A stretch of DNA of 64,000 nucleotides from Synchiropus splendidus (taxonomy: Eukaryota > Chordata > Actinopteri > Syngnathiformes > Callionymidae), in assembly GCF_027744825.2 (NCBI RefSeq), contig NC_071342.1, positions 9,815,501 to 9,879,500 on the forward strand, read 5' to 3'. A model generated the notes under the pieces. That model saw only the letters and a list, made by a program, of their open reading frames with translations, searched no databases and had not been told where the DNA came from. Every line of letters begins with the position of its first letter. The first letter of the stretch is position 1. Positions 36,310-50,125 of this stretch are shown one piece after another. A program made the position numbers and the translations under genes.

Positions 36310-39090
36310 ATATTATTTAGTTACACATTCAATTTTATTTTATACGACATTCATACTTTTTTCCCATTGTAATTTCTCTTGAAAATTGAATTGAATTGAA
36401 AGGGTTGCGCTGGCTTGTTAGCACTTGCTTGTCAGCAAGTTAAAGTAAAATAATTCAGCCTGTTAATAACTGGTGAAGGAACAAATGTTTTGGTGGTATG
36501 TTACATGACTATCTGGTTCCAAGAATTGGATTGGAAGATTCATCCCTCTCCGTGGGGCAGAAAGATCGTATTGATGCTGTGCAAGTGAGTTGCGGGACGC
36601 CACTGCCACCTGCTGTCCCATCAGTCCCATTGCGATCAACTATATTTACAATGCTATCTAAGGATGAATAATTTGAGCGTATACAAGTGAGGTCCCCTCT
36701 AGTGCGTTCCTAGTTTCGCCTTTTATTGAGACTAAACCTGCCACATGATTCACATGAACAGAAAGGACGACTTTCCTCTCTCTCTCTCCTTCCTGTGGCT
36801 CCCACTGCTCTGTCCAGCTACCTGATACTGGTGTCAGGTCATCGATGGTCGCGACGCTTCTGACACAGCCATGAGTCATGCTTCTATTCTGAAGACCTGC
36901 CTCATAAAACCCCGGCCTTATTGGGTTACAGAACAACTAGTGTGCGCGTGGCAGGTAATCGATCAAACATGCCGGTGAACAGACGACGCTGCAGCCACCA
37001 CACAACTTTTAAAACATTCACCATCGATTCACCAGGCAAAAGGCAGTTGTACAAGCTTCGGAGGCGAGTTCGGCTCAGTATTTACTCCAGAGATCTGGAA
37101 ACTGGAAAATCTACAGGAAGCGACTGCTTTACATAAATTCCACTCTGCTCGCTCACATCCACACTGATGTACAGTAGGCACACACTTCCACGTGGTTAAC
37201 GCAGTCGAGATTTTCCTCTATTTCCAGGCCTGTGAGGACCCTTTCATGGCACGTTAGCCCGACTGTGAGTTTAGTCGGAGTGGACTTGTTCCCACCGTTC
37301 GCCCGGTAATGAGCTGGGAGTCTCAGCAGCTCCTCAGCAGCTGGGAAACTTAAAAAAGCAACCGCTGTGGGTTAAAATATGCCACTGAGATTTACAGTAG
37401 TGTGTACAGCAGAACATAATATTTTCAGCTGTTTCATACATTAGAGATTTTGGTTGACAACATGATCCCCATTCATATGCAAAAGTTGTTATCAAAACAG
37501 TGGGTTTGTGCCTTCAGGGAGTTGTGTTTTCAGAGCAGGACAATTAGTGGTCACATGAACCCAAACTATGACTCCTATTATCATCCTACTTTTGTTCTAT
37601 ATGTATAAATAATTCATTTTTATTCAGCATTTAAAATTTTGCTGATAGCAATGAGCTCAATGGGACGGTAGGTGGCGATGGTGTTCCACAACTCGCTCGC
37701 ACAACACGCATCAGCGTGAAGAGGAAAATTAGCCACTAAAAATGTAGTTATTTGCTCATGCCCCATAATCTACACCTGCCTTATTGAAATCAGTTTTGAG
37801 TTATTTTTCAGAAAAACAGATGATCACACAACCTCTTGGCGGAAGTTGACAAAGTGAGGCTTCATTTCTCAGATAAAAAGCATAAAAAAAAACAGGGACA
37901 CAAACAGCTGAACTACTAGGATTATAAAAAAAGGAAAATATGATATAAAAATAAAATCATAAAATGATTGATTGATAGATTGTCAGCAATCTAAAACCTA
38001 GCAGGAATTTGGAAGACAAACTCGTGAGATAAAAACAGGTGCTTTGTTTTAAATGACGGTAAAGGGGAGCAATACATTCCTCCGGTCATCCAAAAACTGA
38101 AGTCCAACGTGGTGTCATGTACGGATTATTTCACAAATGTGTCCCGTGATTCACGCCGGGGTCTTTTGATGTTCGTCCCTCCTTGTTGTGTCTCCTTGTC
38201 TCGCTGCCACCAGCAGTTGTGATGACCACCAGTTAGCACCTCGTCACGGACATTCTTAAGGACATATTAGCGCAGTCGACCTGGAACTATCCGGTTACAA
38301 ACTCTCACACACATCCATCTACTGCAACCTGATACGACCCCCCCGCCCGCCGCCCGGCACCCATCTCCACCGACTCAGTCTTTACAGAGGGGCTGCAGAC
38401 AACAAGTGCGGGGGTTAAAAATATCCTCCACATTTAAGGCAGTGGACACCCATTGGTTGAGGAGCGGACGGTGTGGGGAGACAGATGATGGCTCCTGTGT
38501 GCGTTTGATGGTCGGTGAGGCGTTGTGTTTCAGTCGCACACACCTAAAACTACACACACTGTTCTTTTGGGTTTAATCATGAGCCAACATTATTCAGCAA
38601 TGATGCAATATTAGCATGCTTTTATTTTACCATTGACTCACACTGTCACTGATCCTGAAGGTTCTTCAGTTCATATTGCTTACTTTGCAGAAATAGTAGC
38701 CGGTATATGAAAAATCTTTTTTTTTTTCAGCATTCTGCAGCCTATAAGAATTATGTTTTAATGTCATACTCAGCATGAGAGGATGTGTTCAGGGCCTGGA
38801 GCAGTTTTTGGTCAAGGTGGCTGCCCAAATGATGCAGTGGGAAACACTGCTGCATCTCCATCTCTCCCCTGGGTCTGTGTGATAAGGCAGCAACCTCAGT
38901 CTTATATGTGGGCAGCGCCACATGTCCCCGAATCATACTCCTAAATTCTCTCAAAAAGTGTCTAAACAAATACATCAATGCGAGTAGCAAACATTACTAA
39001 TTTGTGGTGGCTAAACTTCAACGTGTCTGAGGCCATTTAAAATAAATAAGTTGAGGCTACAGTGACTAACAGGGAGTGTGGAACGTCCTT
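36310..39090. other. intergenic, no gene seen
   Basis: Unique-looking sequence with short ORFs only and a pyrimidine/CpG patch near 38330-38370. AT-rich near 37880-37980. Confidence 0.55.
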
Positions 39091-39109
39091 CTCCTGGGCA
39101 ACGTCTGCC

Positions 39110-39327
39110 AGCTCTGACTGGGGGATCTCTCCACCTGCACCCAAACCACCTCATCTGGCTCCCTTCAACACAAAGAAGCAGCGGCTCCACTCCGAGTCTC
39201 TCCCGAATAACAGAACTCCTCACCCTCATCTTTCTGATCTTTCAGTCGTGACCCACAGCTCATAACCATCTGTGAGAGCCGAGGTAAATGGAGAGCTTTG
39301 CCTTTTGGCTCAGCTCTCTTTTACACA
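39110..39327 (-). mobile_element. RTE-like LINE fragment
   Basis: On the minus strand the sequence begins AAAAGAGAGCTGAGCCAAAA with GGCAAAGCTCTCCATTTA, nearly identical to 24643-24683. It then loses about 70 bp relative to that copy and resumes as RVRSSVIRERLGVEPLLLC and QMRWFG. This is the classic SSVIREGLGVEPLLL.RIE block of fish RTE-type pol ORFs. An internal deletion and frame loss make it non-functional. Confidence 0.75.
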
Positions 39328-39329
39328 GT

Positions 39330-42300
39330 ACAGCGTGGCAGAGCAACTGCAATATTACCCCAGCTGCACAGATTTGTCGACCAATCCCCAACTCCTCCTT
39401 GTTGAGTGGCTGAAATGTAAAGCAAAAACTGTGGTGCAGTCGCGGCCAGTACCAACTTAATATTTAAAGTCAGGCAATGAAACAGCTATGTACAGCGGCC
39501 TGTGTATTGTTAGGTGGATACAAAAATGTGGAGAGTTTCTCAGCTCTCACATTGTCCGTCTTTCATGAGAACAGAACGTGCTTGCATCCAACACTGTCCA
39601 CGCTCCACTGCCGATGATAAGAAATGATTTTCCACAGTTAAATCCCCTCCACCCCTCCCTCCGCACGGCCAGCTGTCTGGCCGCCTGGAGTCGAAATCAA
39701 GACTACCATATTGCACATTTAAACGTCAATTTAAATGGAGCCGAAAGGGAAATCAAAGACTTGAGTAGGCGATAAAGTGCATATTTCCCAAATGTTGTAA
39801 TACGGTCTGTTGCAGTGAGGAGAGCGAGCTAAGTGATGAGAAGCTAAGGGGGTGATCCACTGGTCCACAGTCTTTTTGGGGGGAGGTTTGCGTCGACAGA
39901 AAAAGTTTGACTTCATGTCATTTATTAGCGCCGGCATGTGTTTTACACAGAGTTTTGCACCTCTAATATCAGACTCGGTGTCTCTGACTTCCGCATTTCA
40001 CTTTCACTTAATAAAAAAAAATATCCAGAATGATTTTGCACAGAATTTGCAGACATGACTGTCAGCGAGCCAGTTGGACCCGAGTCTCTCAGACGATCGA
40101 GGAGCCACATGTTGGGATTGCGGCCGAAGCTCTGATGAGAAATGGACAGAACTCAGCTCTTGAAGTTGTGTCTGGAGTTGCAATCATCAATGAGATACCC
40201 AAATTCTGAGCAACTGCTTTGGAATGTCAGTTTGGCACAATGAGGTAATAGAATGTCCGCTTTTAACTGCCTGTTTTAAAGACTTCATTATTATACACTT
40301 GATGTTTGTCCATGCGATACTAATTTGATGAATCACGTTTGCTCAAGAGCCTTCTCAGATTACAAACTTCTTCTTCAGCCACCACAGGTTGCCACAGCCG
40401 GCCAGTCTCCTCCACCTTTTCCTTACCTTCCTTCTGTACCTTTTCCCCCATTTGCTCCTCGGCCTGTTGACGCAGATGAGCCAGAAGCTATTGCAACAGC
40501 AACAACAACAAAACTGACTACACACAGACTACGCTTTCAGTTTAGTTCAAAGCTTCTCTAAATCTATCGTGGGCGCTGCCATTTTTGTAGTCCTTGTTGA
40601 ATTGGTGCTTTTCTGTAAGTCCATTGTATTGAAGCTTGAACTAAATATAACCTGATGAATGCAAACATTTACGCAGTATCTAGTCAGTCAAATACTTTTT
40701 TCGGCTTTTTTTGTGGTTAAACTGCCTCGGCTACATACTGCGATTTTGGCCAGAAACATGAAGTACATTTTCTAATAGACGTAGACCTGACATCATGAAT
40801 CTATTCTTATTGAAGTTTCCACTTCAAGCTGTACAGTATTTTGTAGTGAACTGCTTTCCTCTTTTAGAGTCTCCCAACTTCAGTGGCCCTTGGTGGACAT
40901 AAGGCAAATCTCACACCGCGTATATACTGTAATATAAACTTGTGCCATGGAAGACACCCGCTGCAATGCAATAGAAAGTCCGAACAAGACCATCATGGAC
41001 AAGCCCCTGGACAACTACCCAAGATGCAACAGGAAAGGCCATATTTGAATAGGCACAAGGGTCCATGAAGATGCTTCAACAACATTTACAATGTTGTTTT
41101 AATGCGGAGTCTCTGTATAGTTTTGTAATACTCAATTAAAAAGGTAAAAATGGTTTTTAAATTGTAACATGAAAGTTTTGAAAGTGTGACATGAGGGTTA
41201 AAAAAATAGCTATGGAAAGCACTTTGAATATGAGTAGGAAGAGTGTGATTCAATGCCATTAATAATAGGCATAATAATAATAATAATAATTTAATTTATT
41301 TTTCTAAATACCATTACCATGATTGACTTTAACTTACTGTCATTCATAAAAGCTGAGCTTTATCAAACACTAAAAATTCAGTCGAGCGGAGAGTTAATGT
41401 CTTTCCAGGAAGAGTGGTGTTTTTCGCGGTGGTGGACAGAGTGGAAGCAGACAGAAGGTGGGAGGAATGATGGAGAATCAGAAGAGCAGACTGGAGAGTG
41501 GGAGGAGAGTTTGGCCCCAGCACACACTCTCCATCCAGGACTCAGAGGCAGCTCCTTAACTCGCCATGACCGTGTACAGACAGTCTCCTACTGCACGCAC
41601 GTGCGCTGACCCCCGGGCGGCAGGTTCAAAAGGTCGCCTTATGGTTTCCCCTTCATGTCCTTTAAAATCTTCCAATGACAATTACGACGAATTTGATTAA
41701 GGGAGCGAGCGCCGCGGCTATCGGGAGAATTTTTTTTAAGCCAGCAGTCAGCGGATCGCGTTTCACAAGCTGTCGTTGACTTGAAGGAGCGGGTTTATTG
41801 CTCCGCGACGGACTTCAAACGGAGAGCGAGAAGGAGGAGAGAGAAAGAAGAGAGCGCAAGAAGGGAAAACAATTGCTTAAATGAATGAACACACTCTTCC
41901 TGAAGTGATGTTGGAACATTCCCCGCCTGTCCAGAGTTGGGTTTCATTTTGGCAGCCCTTCTTAAGCGGCCATTACTCTTCCAAGGCTGTACAACTGCAG
42001 CTATGCTAGCGTGGTCGAACCTCCATCTGCTGCTGCCCAGCTCCGCCCACGGAATCACCGGGGCCATGAAGCAATCAGACCAGCGGTCGAACCAAATCTG
42101 GCTCAATCTAAAGCAGGAGCAGGAGATGCTCTGATGATTTTCTCATTCATCATGACAGAAATGCACACCCCAGTGAAGACACCCCACTTCCTGCGTGAGC
42201 CCGACAGCTGTAGATGGAGCATCATCTAATGCTTATTTATGTTCGCTCAACTGTTTGAAGTTGTGTTCAAGGAGAAGCTCCCTCCAAGAAATATTATCCC

Positions 42301-45300
42301 TTTAATGCGACACTTAAATTTCAGCGTTCAGCCGTAACCTGGAGTATTTTCGTGTGGGACAATGGTAACAGTAGGAGGTGCTGATCCCCAGGAACATCAC
42401 ATTACAGCTGAGTTATGACGCCGGGCAATTTGCTTCGACACAAGTGAGACTACTTATCTTCAACATGATTGCACTGGACGTTCCAGCAACTTCTTCCAGA
42501 TCACAGATTTTTCTCACTTTGTAACCAAATAAAGCTTGGTGTGGCTTTGAAGACCATCGTGCAGTATCTCAGTGTCCTGCTGAAAGTCAGTGTCACAATA
42601 TTGGAGATCAAAATATTGTAGATTTATAGTCTATATGTGACCTTTGATGGTTGATGGACTTCAGTCCTTCTCCATCCCAGAGAATAAATAAAATAGAAGT
42701 CATTGTAGTAGTTACAGAAGTCTACTTCATTCCCACATTAAACACACACAACAACTTCTCTTTCATCTTGTCCTATGAAAATACGTTCAGGGTTTCACCA
42801 GGCATCACAGGTGTGTTTGCAGGGGAATATGAAATGATGCAGATGAGAGATTTTGGAGAGACACTGGCAGCACATTTTACTGACCACATGGAAATACATT
42901 TTGGGTGGACGATACTCATGTTGCAATCCATTCTCACTCCCACAGCGCAGGAGATAAACGTTGGGAAAGTGGCGTTTTGCGTCCTATACTGACGTCTAAA
43001 CATGCACATACAACGTCTACGGCGCCATATCCTGACGCCGTGAGCAGCGCCACACAACAAAGAAAGACGGAGGACATGAGTTGGTGCTCCTTTCATTCTA
43101 TGCGATTCATTGTGTCACTTTGTATATGCAGTAAAGCCCCTCAAACGCCTGACTTTGGCACCGTCAGTGAGGTGGAGAGCCCCATATATATAAAGTGCCG
43201 TCAAATTTAGTGAAGTGAGTGAGAGCCTTCAATCATCCCCCGCACCATGCACTTTTAAGACGCTGTCTGCAATGTGGTATGGTGAAGGCAAATGTCTGTA
43301 ATACCTGCAACACAGAATTCTGATTTCAGTGTCACCACAAGAGAAGTAAAGGGCATTTACCCAACAGTCAGTATATTACGCGAGGAGTGAGAATGGGGCC
43401 CTTTATTGACCAGCTCCAGACTGATTCAGAGTTCCTCCCCTAGCTCCAAAATGACACCGTAGTGGCAGCAGTAGTAGTAGTAGTACGAGACTGTGTGACA
43501 TTTAAACAAGACGTCAGCAAAATCATTTCTCACTGCAGCAAAACCTCCACACTGAGAAGATGTGTGTATGAAGTCATCTGTCTCCTCAGACGGCTCCCGA
43601 ATACATCGCAGGGCACGAAATGTTCTGTGTCAAAACATTTATTTTTATTCCTTCATTTAGTTATTTGTTGCTGTTTTTGTCTATCTAAGCATTTAGTCAA
43701 AAGGCTGTGATCAACTTTCACTTCAGTCTAGTGCTAGACATGATAATTCTCCACATTCTTGACAGTCACATTCTTGCTGCCTGGTATTTAATGTTAAATA
43801 TTGACTTCATCATGAGTTCTATTTACTTGTCTTGTCTGTTTCTATCCTCATACATGTGAGGATTTTAAGGAGAAGGGCAGAGTAAGCGTCACATTTTGGA
43901 GAAACGTCACAGCTGCATAGACGGTTCGCTCCCCGTCTAGTGGTTTTGATTTGGTCCACTTCTTTTTACGAGCGCAGTGAGGAAATCCCACCGCTTTATT
44001 GGAACCTTCTTCCACTTTATCTCACTCACCCACTGCACATGCACGGCTCACTCCATCGTGCCCTCAGTCGAAGTTGAATAAACAGCGACTCTGTGTCACC
44101 GGCGGCTGGTGGAGGCTCCAAAAAAGAAAAGCAAACCGCCACATCAGGGTGCGAGCGCGGGACCGTGGATGTTATCAACGCAAACAAACCACCAAACCGC
44201 AGCACTAATGCAGTCGCTGGGGCCAGTGGATTTATTTTTCTTCCAGCAATACAAATGGTTTTGTGATAAAGGTTGGACACAGGCTTTTGGACTTAATGGG
44301 GACGAGTGTGAATGAACGACCTTTGGGGTTTGGGCGGGGGAAGGTCATTAGAAAAGGGTTGTTTCAAATATCCCTGTTTAAATCAATGGCAATTCAGTTT
44401 TTTATTTACTCATTTATGTTTCTGTGTGCTCACCCTGCACCCCAAAAATGCACTTTTACATCACTGAACGATTTTTAGGCCATTTTAAAAGCCATTTACT
44501 TGTGACCAGAACTGCGTTCAGTTAAAAATAGAACTGAACGTTAATGCATTTTAACAGATGGATGATTTTTGAATTCCTGACATAACTTTTTACGCCATGA
44601 ATAAAGCTTATTGTTTCAGAAGCAAAACAGCGACAGTCATTGTTACCTAAACATCAGAGCTATTGGCACAACTTCAATTTGTACTTCCTCATCCGTGACA
44701 TGGTGAAGCAACCTTTTCTTAAAATCTTTTGTGAGTGATGAAGTATTAATATGACAAAGGAAGTAGATGACATTTTGCATAGTCATCATCATGACTTGGA
44801 AAAAATGTCAACACACGGAAAGAGAGATTAGAGTTTTTCCAACATTCTCTCCTTCAATACGGCATTGACCTTGTCAAGTAGGCAAGCGTGTTTCCCTGCT
44901 TGATCCTGAGCAGAAGGAAGGCAATCCCACGTCTGACATGGCTACCAGCATGTTCCCTTTTGTTTGCTAGTAAACCCCAGGCGTACTGTACAAGAGTCGG
45001 CTCATCACCAAGAGCTCATTGAGCACGTTCTCTGCATCTGCTCTGTGTTCAACACACCACCAGGACTTGAATATCAAGCATGTTATGGTGGTTTTTACAT
45101 GTGCAATTATTATTTTTCAAAAAAGGCACATCAAATCTTTGGAAGAATTACAGATGTCCTCTCCTTCCACTACTACTCTGTCCTGGAAATAATTTTCTCA
45201 TCTGTTTTTGCCACTTCTTTGTTGACCATAAAAAAAAAATTAAAAAAAGTAATTTCATCTGTCAAGCAATCGCAGTTCAAAATGTGGACTCAATACATTC

Positions 45301-46090
45301 TCAGCTGTAAAGTGGAGTCAGTGCTGTGGCTCAATAATTTCCAATTAGGGAGGTTTGTAAATAGAGTGAGTGACAAACACACTCTTGTGCGTACACAAAC
45401 ACACAGCGGCAGCGAAGTGAGCCTGGTCAGTGATTCTGGTCAAACACAAATATACACTGATCTAAATGGCTAATGTCAATGTCAGCGTGAAGTGTAAAGA
45501 AAAATCTGTCAGTAACGTTCACACACATAAACACACTTTCACACACTCGCCGAGGAAAAATAGACTTTCTGCTGCCCAGCCTTTTCATGCCGCGCCAAGA
45601 GACACACGGCTAAAACCTGAGGCTTACGTTTGCTGTATATTTGGAGGAGAGAGACCAAATAAATAGCTGGACGGACATCATGTGTCTGCTCCTGCTCCTC
45701 GAAGAGAGGGAACGTGTCGGGCGCAGGGTTAAACAGATGCAAAGTGGTTGAACATCATAGCGAATGCTGGGGCTCCAGAACAAGCAGTCTAGTGAAATGG
45801 TTTTAATAAGATCACAGTTTTCTTTAGCCTCGGCCTGAGCAAGCTCAAGACGTTTGCTCGCACTAGGCTTCTGTTTCTGTCTCAGCTGACAAATGCAGCA
45901 GTTCAGGTGAGTGCAGGTGAGGGGAGGCAACAAAATAAAACTATTTCCTTTTCCTTACCAAGGTGGGTCACACCTTCTTTATCGAATTTTGACCCACTAC
46001 TTTTACACACGGCTCATTGCAAGTAGCCGACTGTCTAACTGTGACATACATACGCAGCTATCTATCAAATCTTGCTGTACCTGCCACCCT
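39330..46090. other. intergenic, no secure gene
   Basis: This includes an AAT-type simple repeat at 41262-41292, a CpG-containing patch near 41690-41840, and a probable dispersed repeat at 42920-43060. The longest track ORF outside srbd1 on the plus strand (44964-45473, 169 codons) has no recognisable domain and crosses A-runs; it is regarded as chance. Confidence 0.5.
42920..43060 (+). repeat. possible dispersed fish repeat (GGCGTTTTGCGTCC type)
   Basis: CATTCTCACTCCCACAGCGC, AAAGTGGCGTTTTGCGTCC, TACTGACGTC and GGCGCCATATCCTGACGCC match wording I remember from fish interspersed sequence. Class unknown. Confidence 0.35.
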
Positions 46091-46129
46091 CGCTCCTAAC
46101 CACCTCACCAGCCCCAACCGACTGTGCCT

Positions 46130-46925
46130 ACCTACCGAGTCGTCCAGGAACAATCCACCAACCTATAGTACCGAATCAGTAGGTATCTACAGTACCCACT
46201 ACCTATTCGTACAGTACCTACCTACCTTCTAACCTACCCGCCTAGCTTCTTTCCCACCTAGCTTCTCTCCTACCTACCTAGCTACCTAACTTCCTAACTA
46301 TATCGAGTCCCACCTACTAACTTTGCTACCTCCCAACCTACCTACCAACCAAGTTTTCTACCTCCTAACCTCCCTTCCTACCTTCCTTCCCTCCTATCTT
46401 CTCACCTACTTACCTAGCTACCTAGCCTCCCACCTATATACCTTCTTTCTCACCTACCTACCTACCTTTCTGTCTATATACTGTCCCACGTACTGACTTC
46501 CCTGCCTTCGTACCTACATTCTCACAAACCTACCGACCAACTGTCCCACCTCCCTACCAACCGTCCCAGCTACCTACCTTCTTTCTCGCCTACCTAACCT
46601 TCCTACCTATCTACCTTCTTTCTCACCTACCTACCTACCTTTCTGTCTATATACTGTCCCACGTACTGACTTCCCTGCCTTCCTACCTACATTCTCACAT
46701 ACCTACCGACCAACTGTCCCACCTCCCTACCAACCTTTCTAGCTACCTACCTTCTTTCTCACCTGCCTACCTTTCTACCTATCTACCTTCTTTCTCACCT
46801 ACCAACCTACCTACCTACCTAGCTACATACCTTCCTATTGCTACGCTGTCCCACCTACTGACTTCCCTACATTCCTACCTACCAACTTTCCTACCTCCTC
46901 ACCTACCTTCCTCTCTCCCTCCCTT
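46130..46925. repeat. CTAC/CTTC satellite with ~173-bp higher-order period
   Basis: About 800 bp are built almost wholly of CTAC, CTTC and CCAC tetranucleotides on the plus strand, with hardly any G. A longer unit beginning CCTTCTTTCTCACCTAC recurs at 46441, 46614 and 46786, a spacing of 172-173 bp. The internal landmark CTATATACTGTCCCACGTAC recurs with the same offset, and a diverged form (CTATATCGAGTCCCACCTAC) lies 176 bp before the first. So tetranucleotide repeats are nested inside at least three to four copies of a larger tandem unit. Confidence 0.9.
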
Positions 46926-47029
46926 CCTCAAACAAACCCGAAGAACAAAGGCTGCGAGCTGCAGCGGGAGGCAGCGAGGGAAAGTGAGTGAAGTGCTGAA
47001 AGATTCATAACAGCAGGCCGAAGCAGCCA

Positions 47030-47115
47030 ATGTTTATTTCCCCTAATTATGCATATTAGCTGTAACGTGATCGTCTTTGCTGTGGGAACGCCGCTAAACT
47101 AATTATGGTGTAACT
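47030..47115. promoter_or_regulatory. candidate conserved non-coding element with homeodomain/POU-like sites
   Basis: Contains CTAATTATGCATATTAG (47043-47059), which is almost self-complementary and combines TAATTA with an ATGCAT core, and a second CTAATTATGG about 40 bp on. No repeats. Function is inferred only from motif density and the gene-desert context. Confidence 0.28.
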
Positions 47116-47574
47116 CCGATCCTAACTCGCCCATAAACGCACACACATAGACACACATGCAGTAAAATGGCCTTCTCTATAACGAAGTGCTAAAAAGCTA
47201 TGATGGATGTTACAGTCACACACACACACATGCAGGCTTTGACTCTCCTCATTTACAGTTTAAGGCCAGCTGTGGTATTCGGGGAGGCTGTTAATGTTGG
47301 ACAGTAAAGCTCTCGACTGCTGTTTAGCTGCGCTGCGAAGACGGCCAGATCCTATAAGACATGTTATGTGGACATTCGATACGCCAGCGTCTGGACAACC
47401 TGCACGTCTCTGGCAACACAACCACAGCGTCCTTGCAAAACACCAGTTAAACACTGATGAAACACATTCTTTATGGCAAATTGTTTACAAAGTCAGAGCT
47501 CTCATTCGGTCACATCCCATAATGCCTGAAATAATTGGCTTCCCTCTATCTTGCTTCTACATTCTACACAGGTT

Positions 47575-47635
47575 AACAAGCTGCTGGTTTGAATCCCAGC
47601 TATGTTGGGAACACCTGGCCAAACCGCAGTCTTCA
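47575..47635 (+). repeat. SINE-like remnant
   Basis: GCTGGTTTGAATCCCAGC is a strong tRNA B-box-like word in an otherwise non-tRNA setting; no matching A box or cloverleaf could be made, so it is a repeat remnant rather than a tRNA gene. Confidence 0.35.
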
Positions 47636-48559
47636 AACTGATTTTTAATTGTAGTAGCCATGAAAACCTCAGCGACCCGTCCAGTCTTTCCTGTGTAATC
47701 CATTACTTTTTCACGTGATGTTTTGCCGCAGGAAACAACACACGCAGCACTGATCACGGACGCTGTAGCCCACAAACAACTTGGGAAAACGCAGAGCAGA
47801 ATGCTGAGGTGTGTTTGACAGAGAGCTGGCGCGGACTAGTCCGGGACTTGTTCGTACGACTGGGTGCATGAGTAGATGGATGGTCAGATTTACTTAAATT
47901 AAAAATATGGGAATAGGGAACACTGAACAAACTACTCATTCATGTAGGTATTGGCTGCATATTTAGTGTCTTGTTACCCCAAACAAGATGACCAAGTATT
48001 AACCATAAACCAAGAAGTCATTTGTTTTTTAATAGTTCGTATGTATCCCCCAATCTGAGGAGGTTCAGCGTTGCGTGTACTTTTGTTGAGTTTGTGCGGC
48101 AGCAGGAGACCTGCGTCGTCAGTGAGAGACCCAGAGTAGAAGCGTTGAATGCCACAATGGCAGCTGAAGCTTTGCGTTATAATAAATCATACCTGTTCAC
48201 CTTCATGTGAAGAGACAGGCTTGGAGGGATGTCTGACATTTCCCTCATGGACCTGTCAAATCCAGCCTCCTTTGTGCCAGATCTTGTCCTCTCGAGAGCT
48301 TCTCATGACACGGTATCTCCGCTCTCCTGTTCCAGACATGCAGTTCCAGCGTGAAGCAGGCACGGCGGACACTCGACACTCGGGTGTTGGGTTTCCGCGC
48401 TGGCCTGAGCTTCATCTCTAAATCACTGATGAACCCAACGTGGACCTGTCTAACCTTGATTTCCAACACTGTCGACGAGGAGGCGTGGCTGCTCCAAATC
48501 ACCTCTCGCTTTGGTGTCTAACACAGAACAGCCTTCAGGTAATTCGATTTAAAAACACA

Positions 48560-48830
48560 CACGTCGACTGAAAAATCACCCTGACAGAGTGATTTACTCT
48601 TGAATGAAACTTAATGTGCTGTAATTGGCGGGAGCTTACGCTGGCAGATGTCCTGTGTTGTGCGCCTGCTTGTTGCTGCCTTTACGTCCAGATTTGAGGA
48701 CTGTACTTTTTAATGAAGTGTTTACACAAGCCGGCGGAGTCACGTCTGCCCGACGCGTTTGCCAAGAAATCTAATTCATTTGAGTGGATTATCTTCATCA
48801 GCCGTCATCCTATCGTAAGACCCGACACAT
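48560..48830. promoter_or_regulatory. candidate conserved non-coding element
   Basis: A repeat-free block with several ATTA/TAAT cores (GTGCTGTAATTGGCGGGAG, TCTAATTCATTTGAGTGGATTA) and GC-rich interludes. Composition resembles deeply conserved developmental enhancers; conservation itself is not testable here. Confidence 0.2.
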
Positions 48831-50125
48831 GTAAAGAAATATAGCACCATACGGTTTGCAGATTGGCTCAGATTAGAGGCAAGAAAGGGGCACGGGGTGT
48901 GTAATTCTATCCATCCCCGGCTCTCAGCTTCAATTTAGGTGAAAACCGCTGCCAGTGAAAGACCCTCCGACTTGCCGGGCGAAACACCTCTTTCAAACAC
49001 ATTCCCCCCGAACGAAAGTGGCACTTTGGAATAATGACCCCGTGTGTTTTTCAGAATAAGAAGGAAAACAACAATTAAGAGTGAAAGTTTTCTCCTGTTT
49101 TCTCACCCTTTCACCTCGGGATTCAGGGAGTTTTGTTGGCGCGTGTGTCCTGATAGCTTGTGGAAGTATCTGTTTACTCAGTGATTAGGACAATTTGACT
49201 GTCGCAGGCCAGTAAATTCAAACCATTCACTCCGGCAGATTGGCCCAGACAACATCATCAAGCGCACACATTCACGCAGGCCGGGCTCATCTGGAGGTCT
49301 GTCTGTCCGTCTCCCCCCCACCACCACCCCCACCAAACTTAAATAAACCTTCACATATAATTACGGCCAATTCTGTATATTTTCACGTCCATTTCCCTGA
49401 AAGCGTCGGGCTTTTACGCGTCCTGATGAGCGGCGCTCGTGAAAGACCGTCCTTTATTGGTTCTAGAGGTAAAAAGGTAACGTGAACATAAGTCGTCCTG
49501 TCGCTCGCTCATCTGATCTGGAGTGATGAAAACATTATCAGAGTCAATATTATGAGGGAGGAATAGAGTCGTGTTGCGCTGAATGTGGGATTGTGGTCGG
49601 GTCTGACTTGGAGCGTTGGAGTGCCGGAGCCGGTGAAAAATGTGGAGAGGAGCTCGCCGCCGTCTGTGACCTTCTCACCCAAAACACACTCAGCTTCTGC
49701 TGATTGGCTCGCAGTCAAGAGCCGAGTCGCCCAGACGTGTTTCACTGCTGAAGCTAGCATGAGAGGCAGGAGGCTGTCCCAGCTCCCCGGGGTCAGAGAC
49801 GAGGGACATCCAGAACGGGTTTGATGGTGTTGGTCTGTGGGAAGAGCGTTGTGAAGCTGCAGCACAAAGCGCTACTGCACCGTGCTGATGCCAAGGACAG
49901 CCCCTTCCAAACCTGCTGTACCCCATTGTTCCACCTCCTTGTCAATTTCTTCACCTACAGTTGCATGATAAGTCGCCATGGGTGTCGTCACAGTGCGGAG
50001 CACATTGAATTAATATTGGTGGGGTCAGAGTGTATACTTTAGGTTTGACTTGCTGCGGTTAATGTGTCTTAGCTCGCTGTCTAGCCTTTATTTTTTACCA
50101 TATTTCAGGTTTAAGTTGCTCTCTA

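Noticed and set aside
35940..36320. Transposase ORF of the mariner-like element
   Set aside because: No helix-turn-helix or DDE/D-type motifs visible, and the frame runs out through the right terminal repeat.
44964..45473. 169-codon ORF, the longest plus-strand ORF apart from srbd1
   Set aside because: No recognisable domain, crosses runs of A giving KKKLKK, no promoter or splice context, and another frame is open too.
46130..46925. CRISPR-like or coding repeat array
   Set aside because: Repeats are tetranucleotide satellite without unique spacers, in a vertebrate setting, and frames are not conserved between the 173-bp units.
47575..47635. tRNA gene
   Set aside because: A good B-box-like word but no acceptor stem, anticodon arm or A box at proper spacing.
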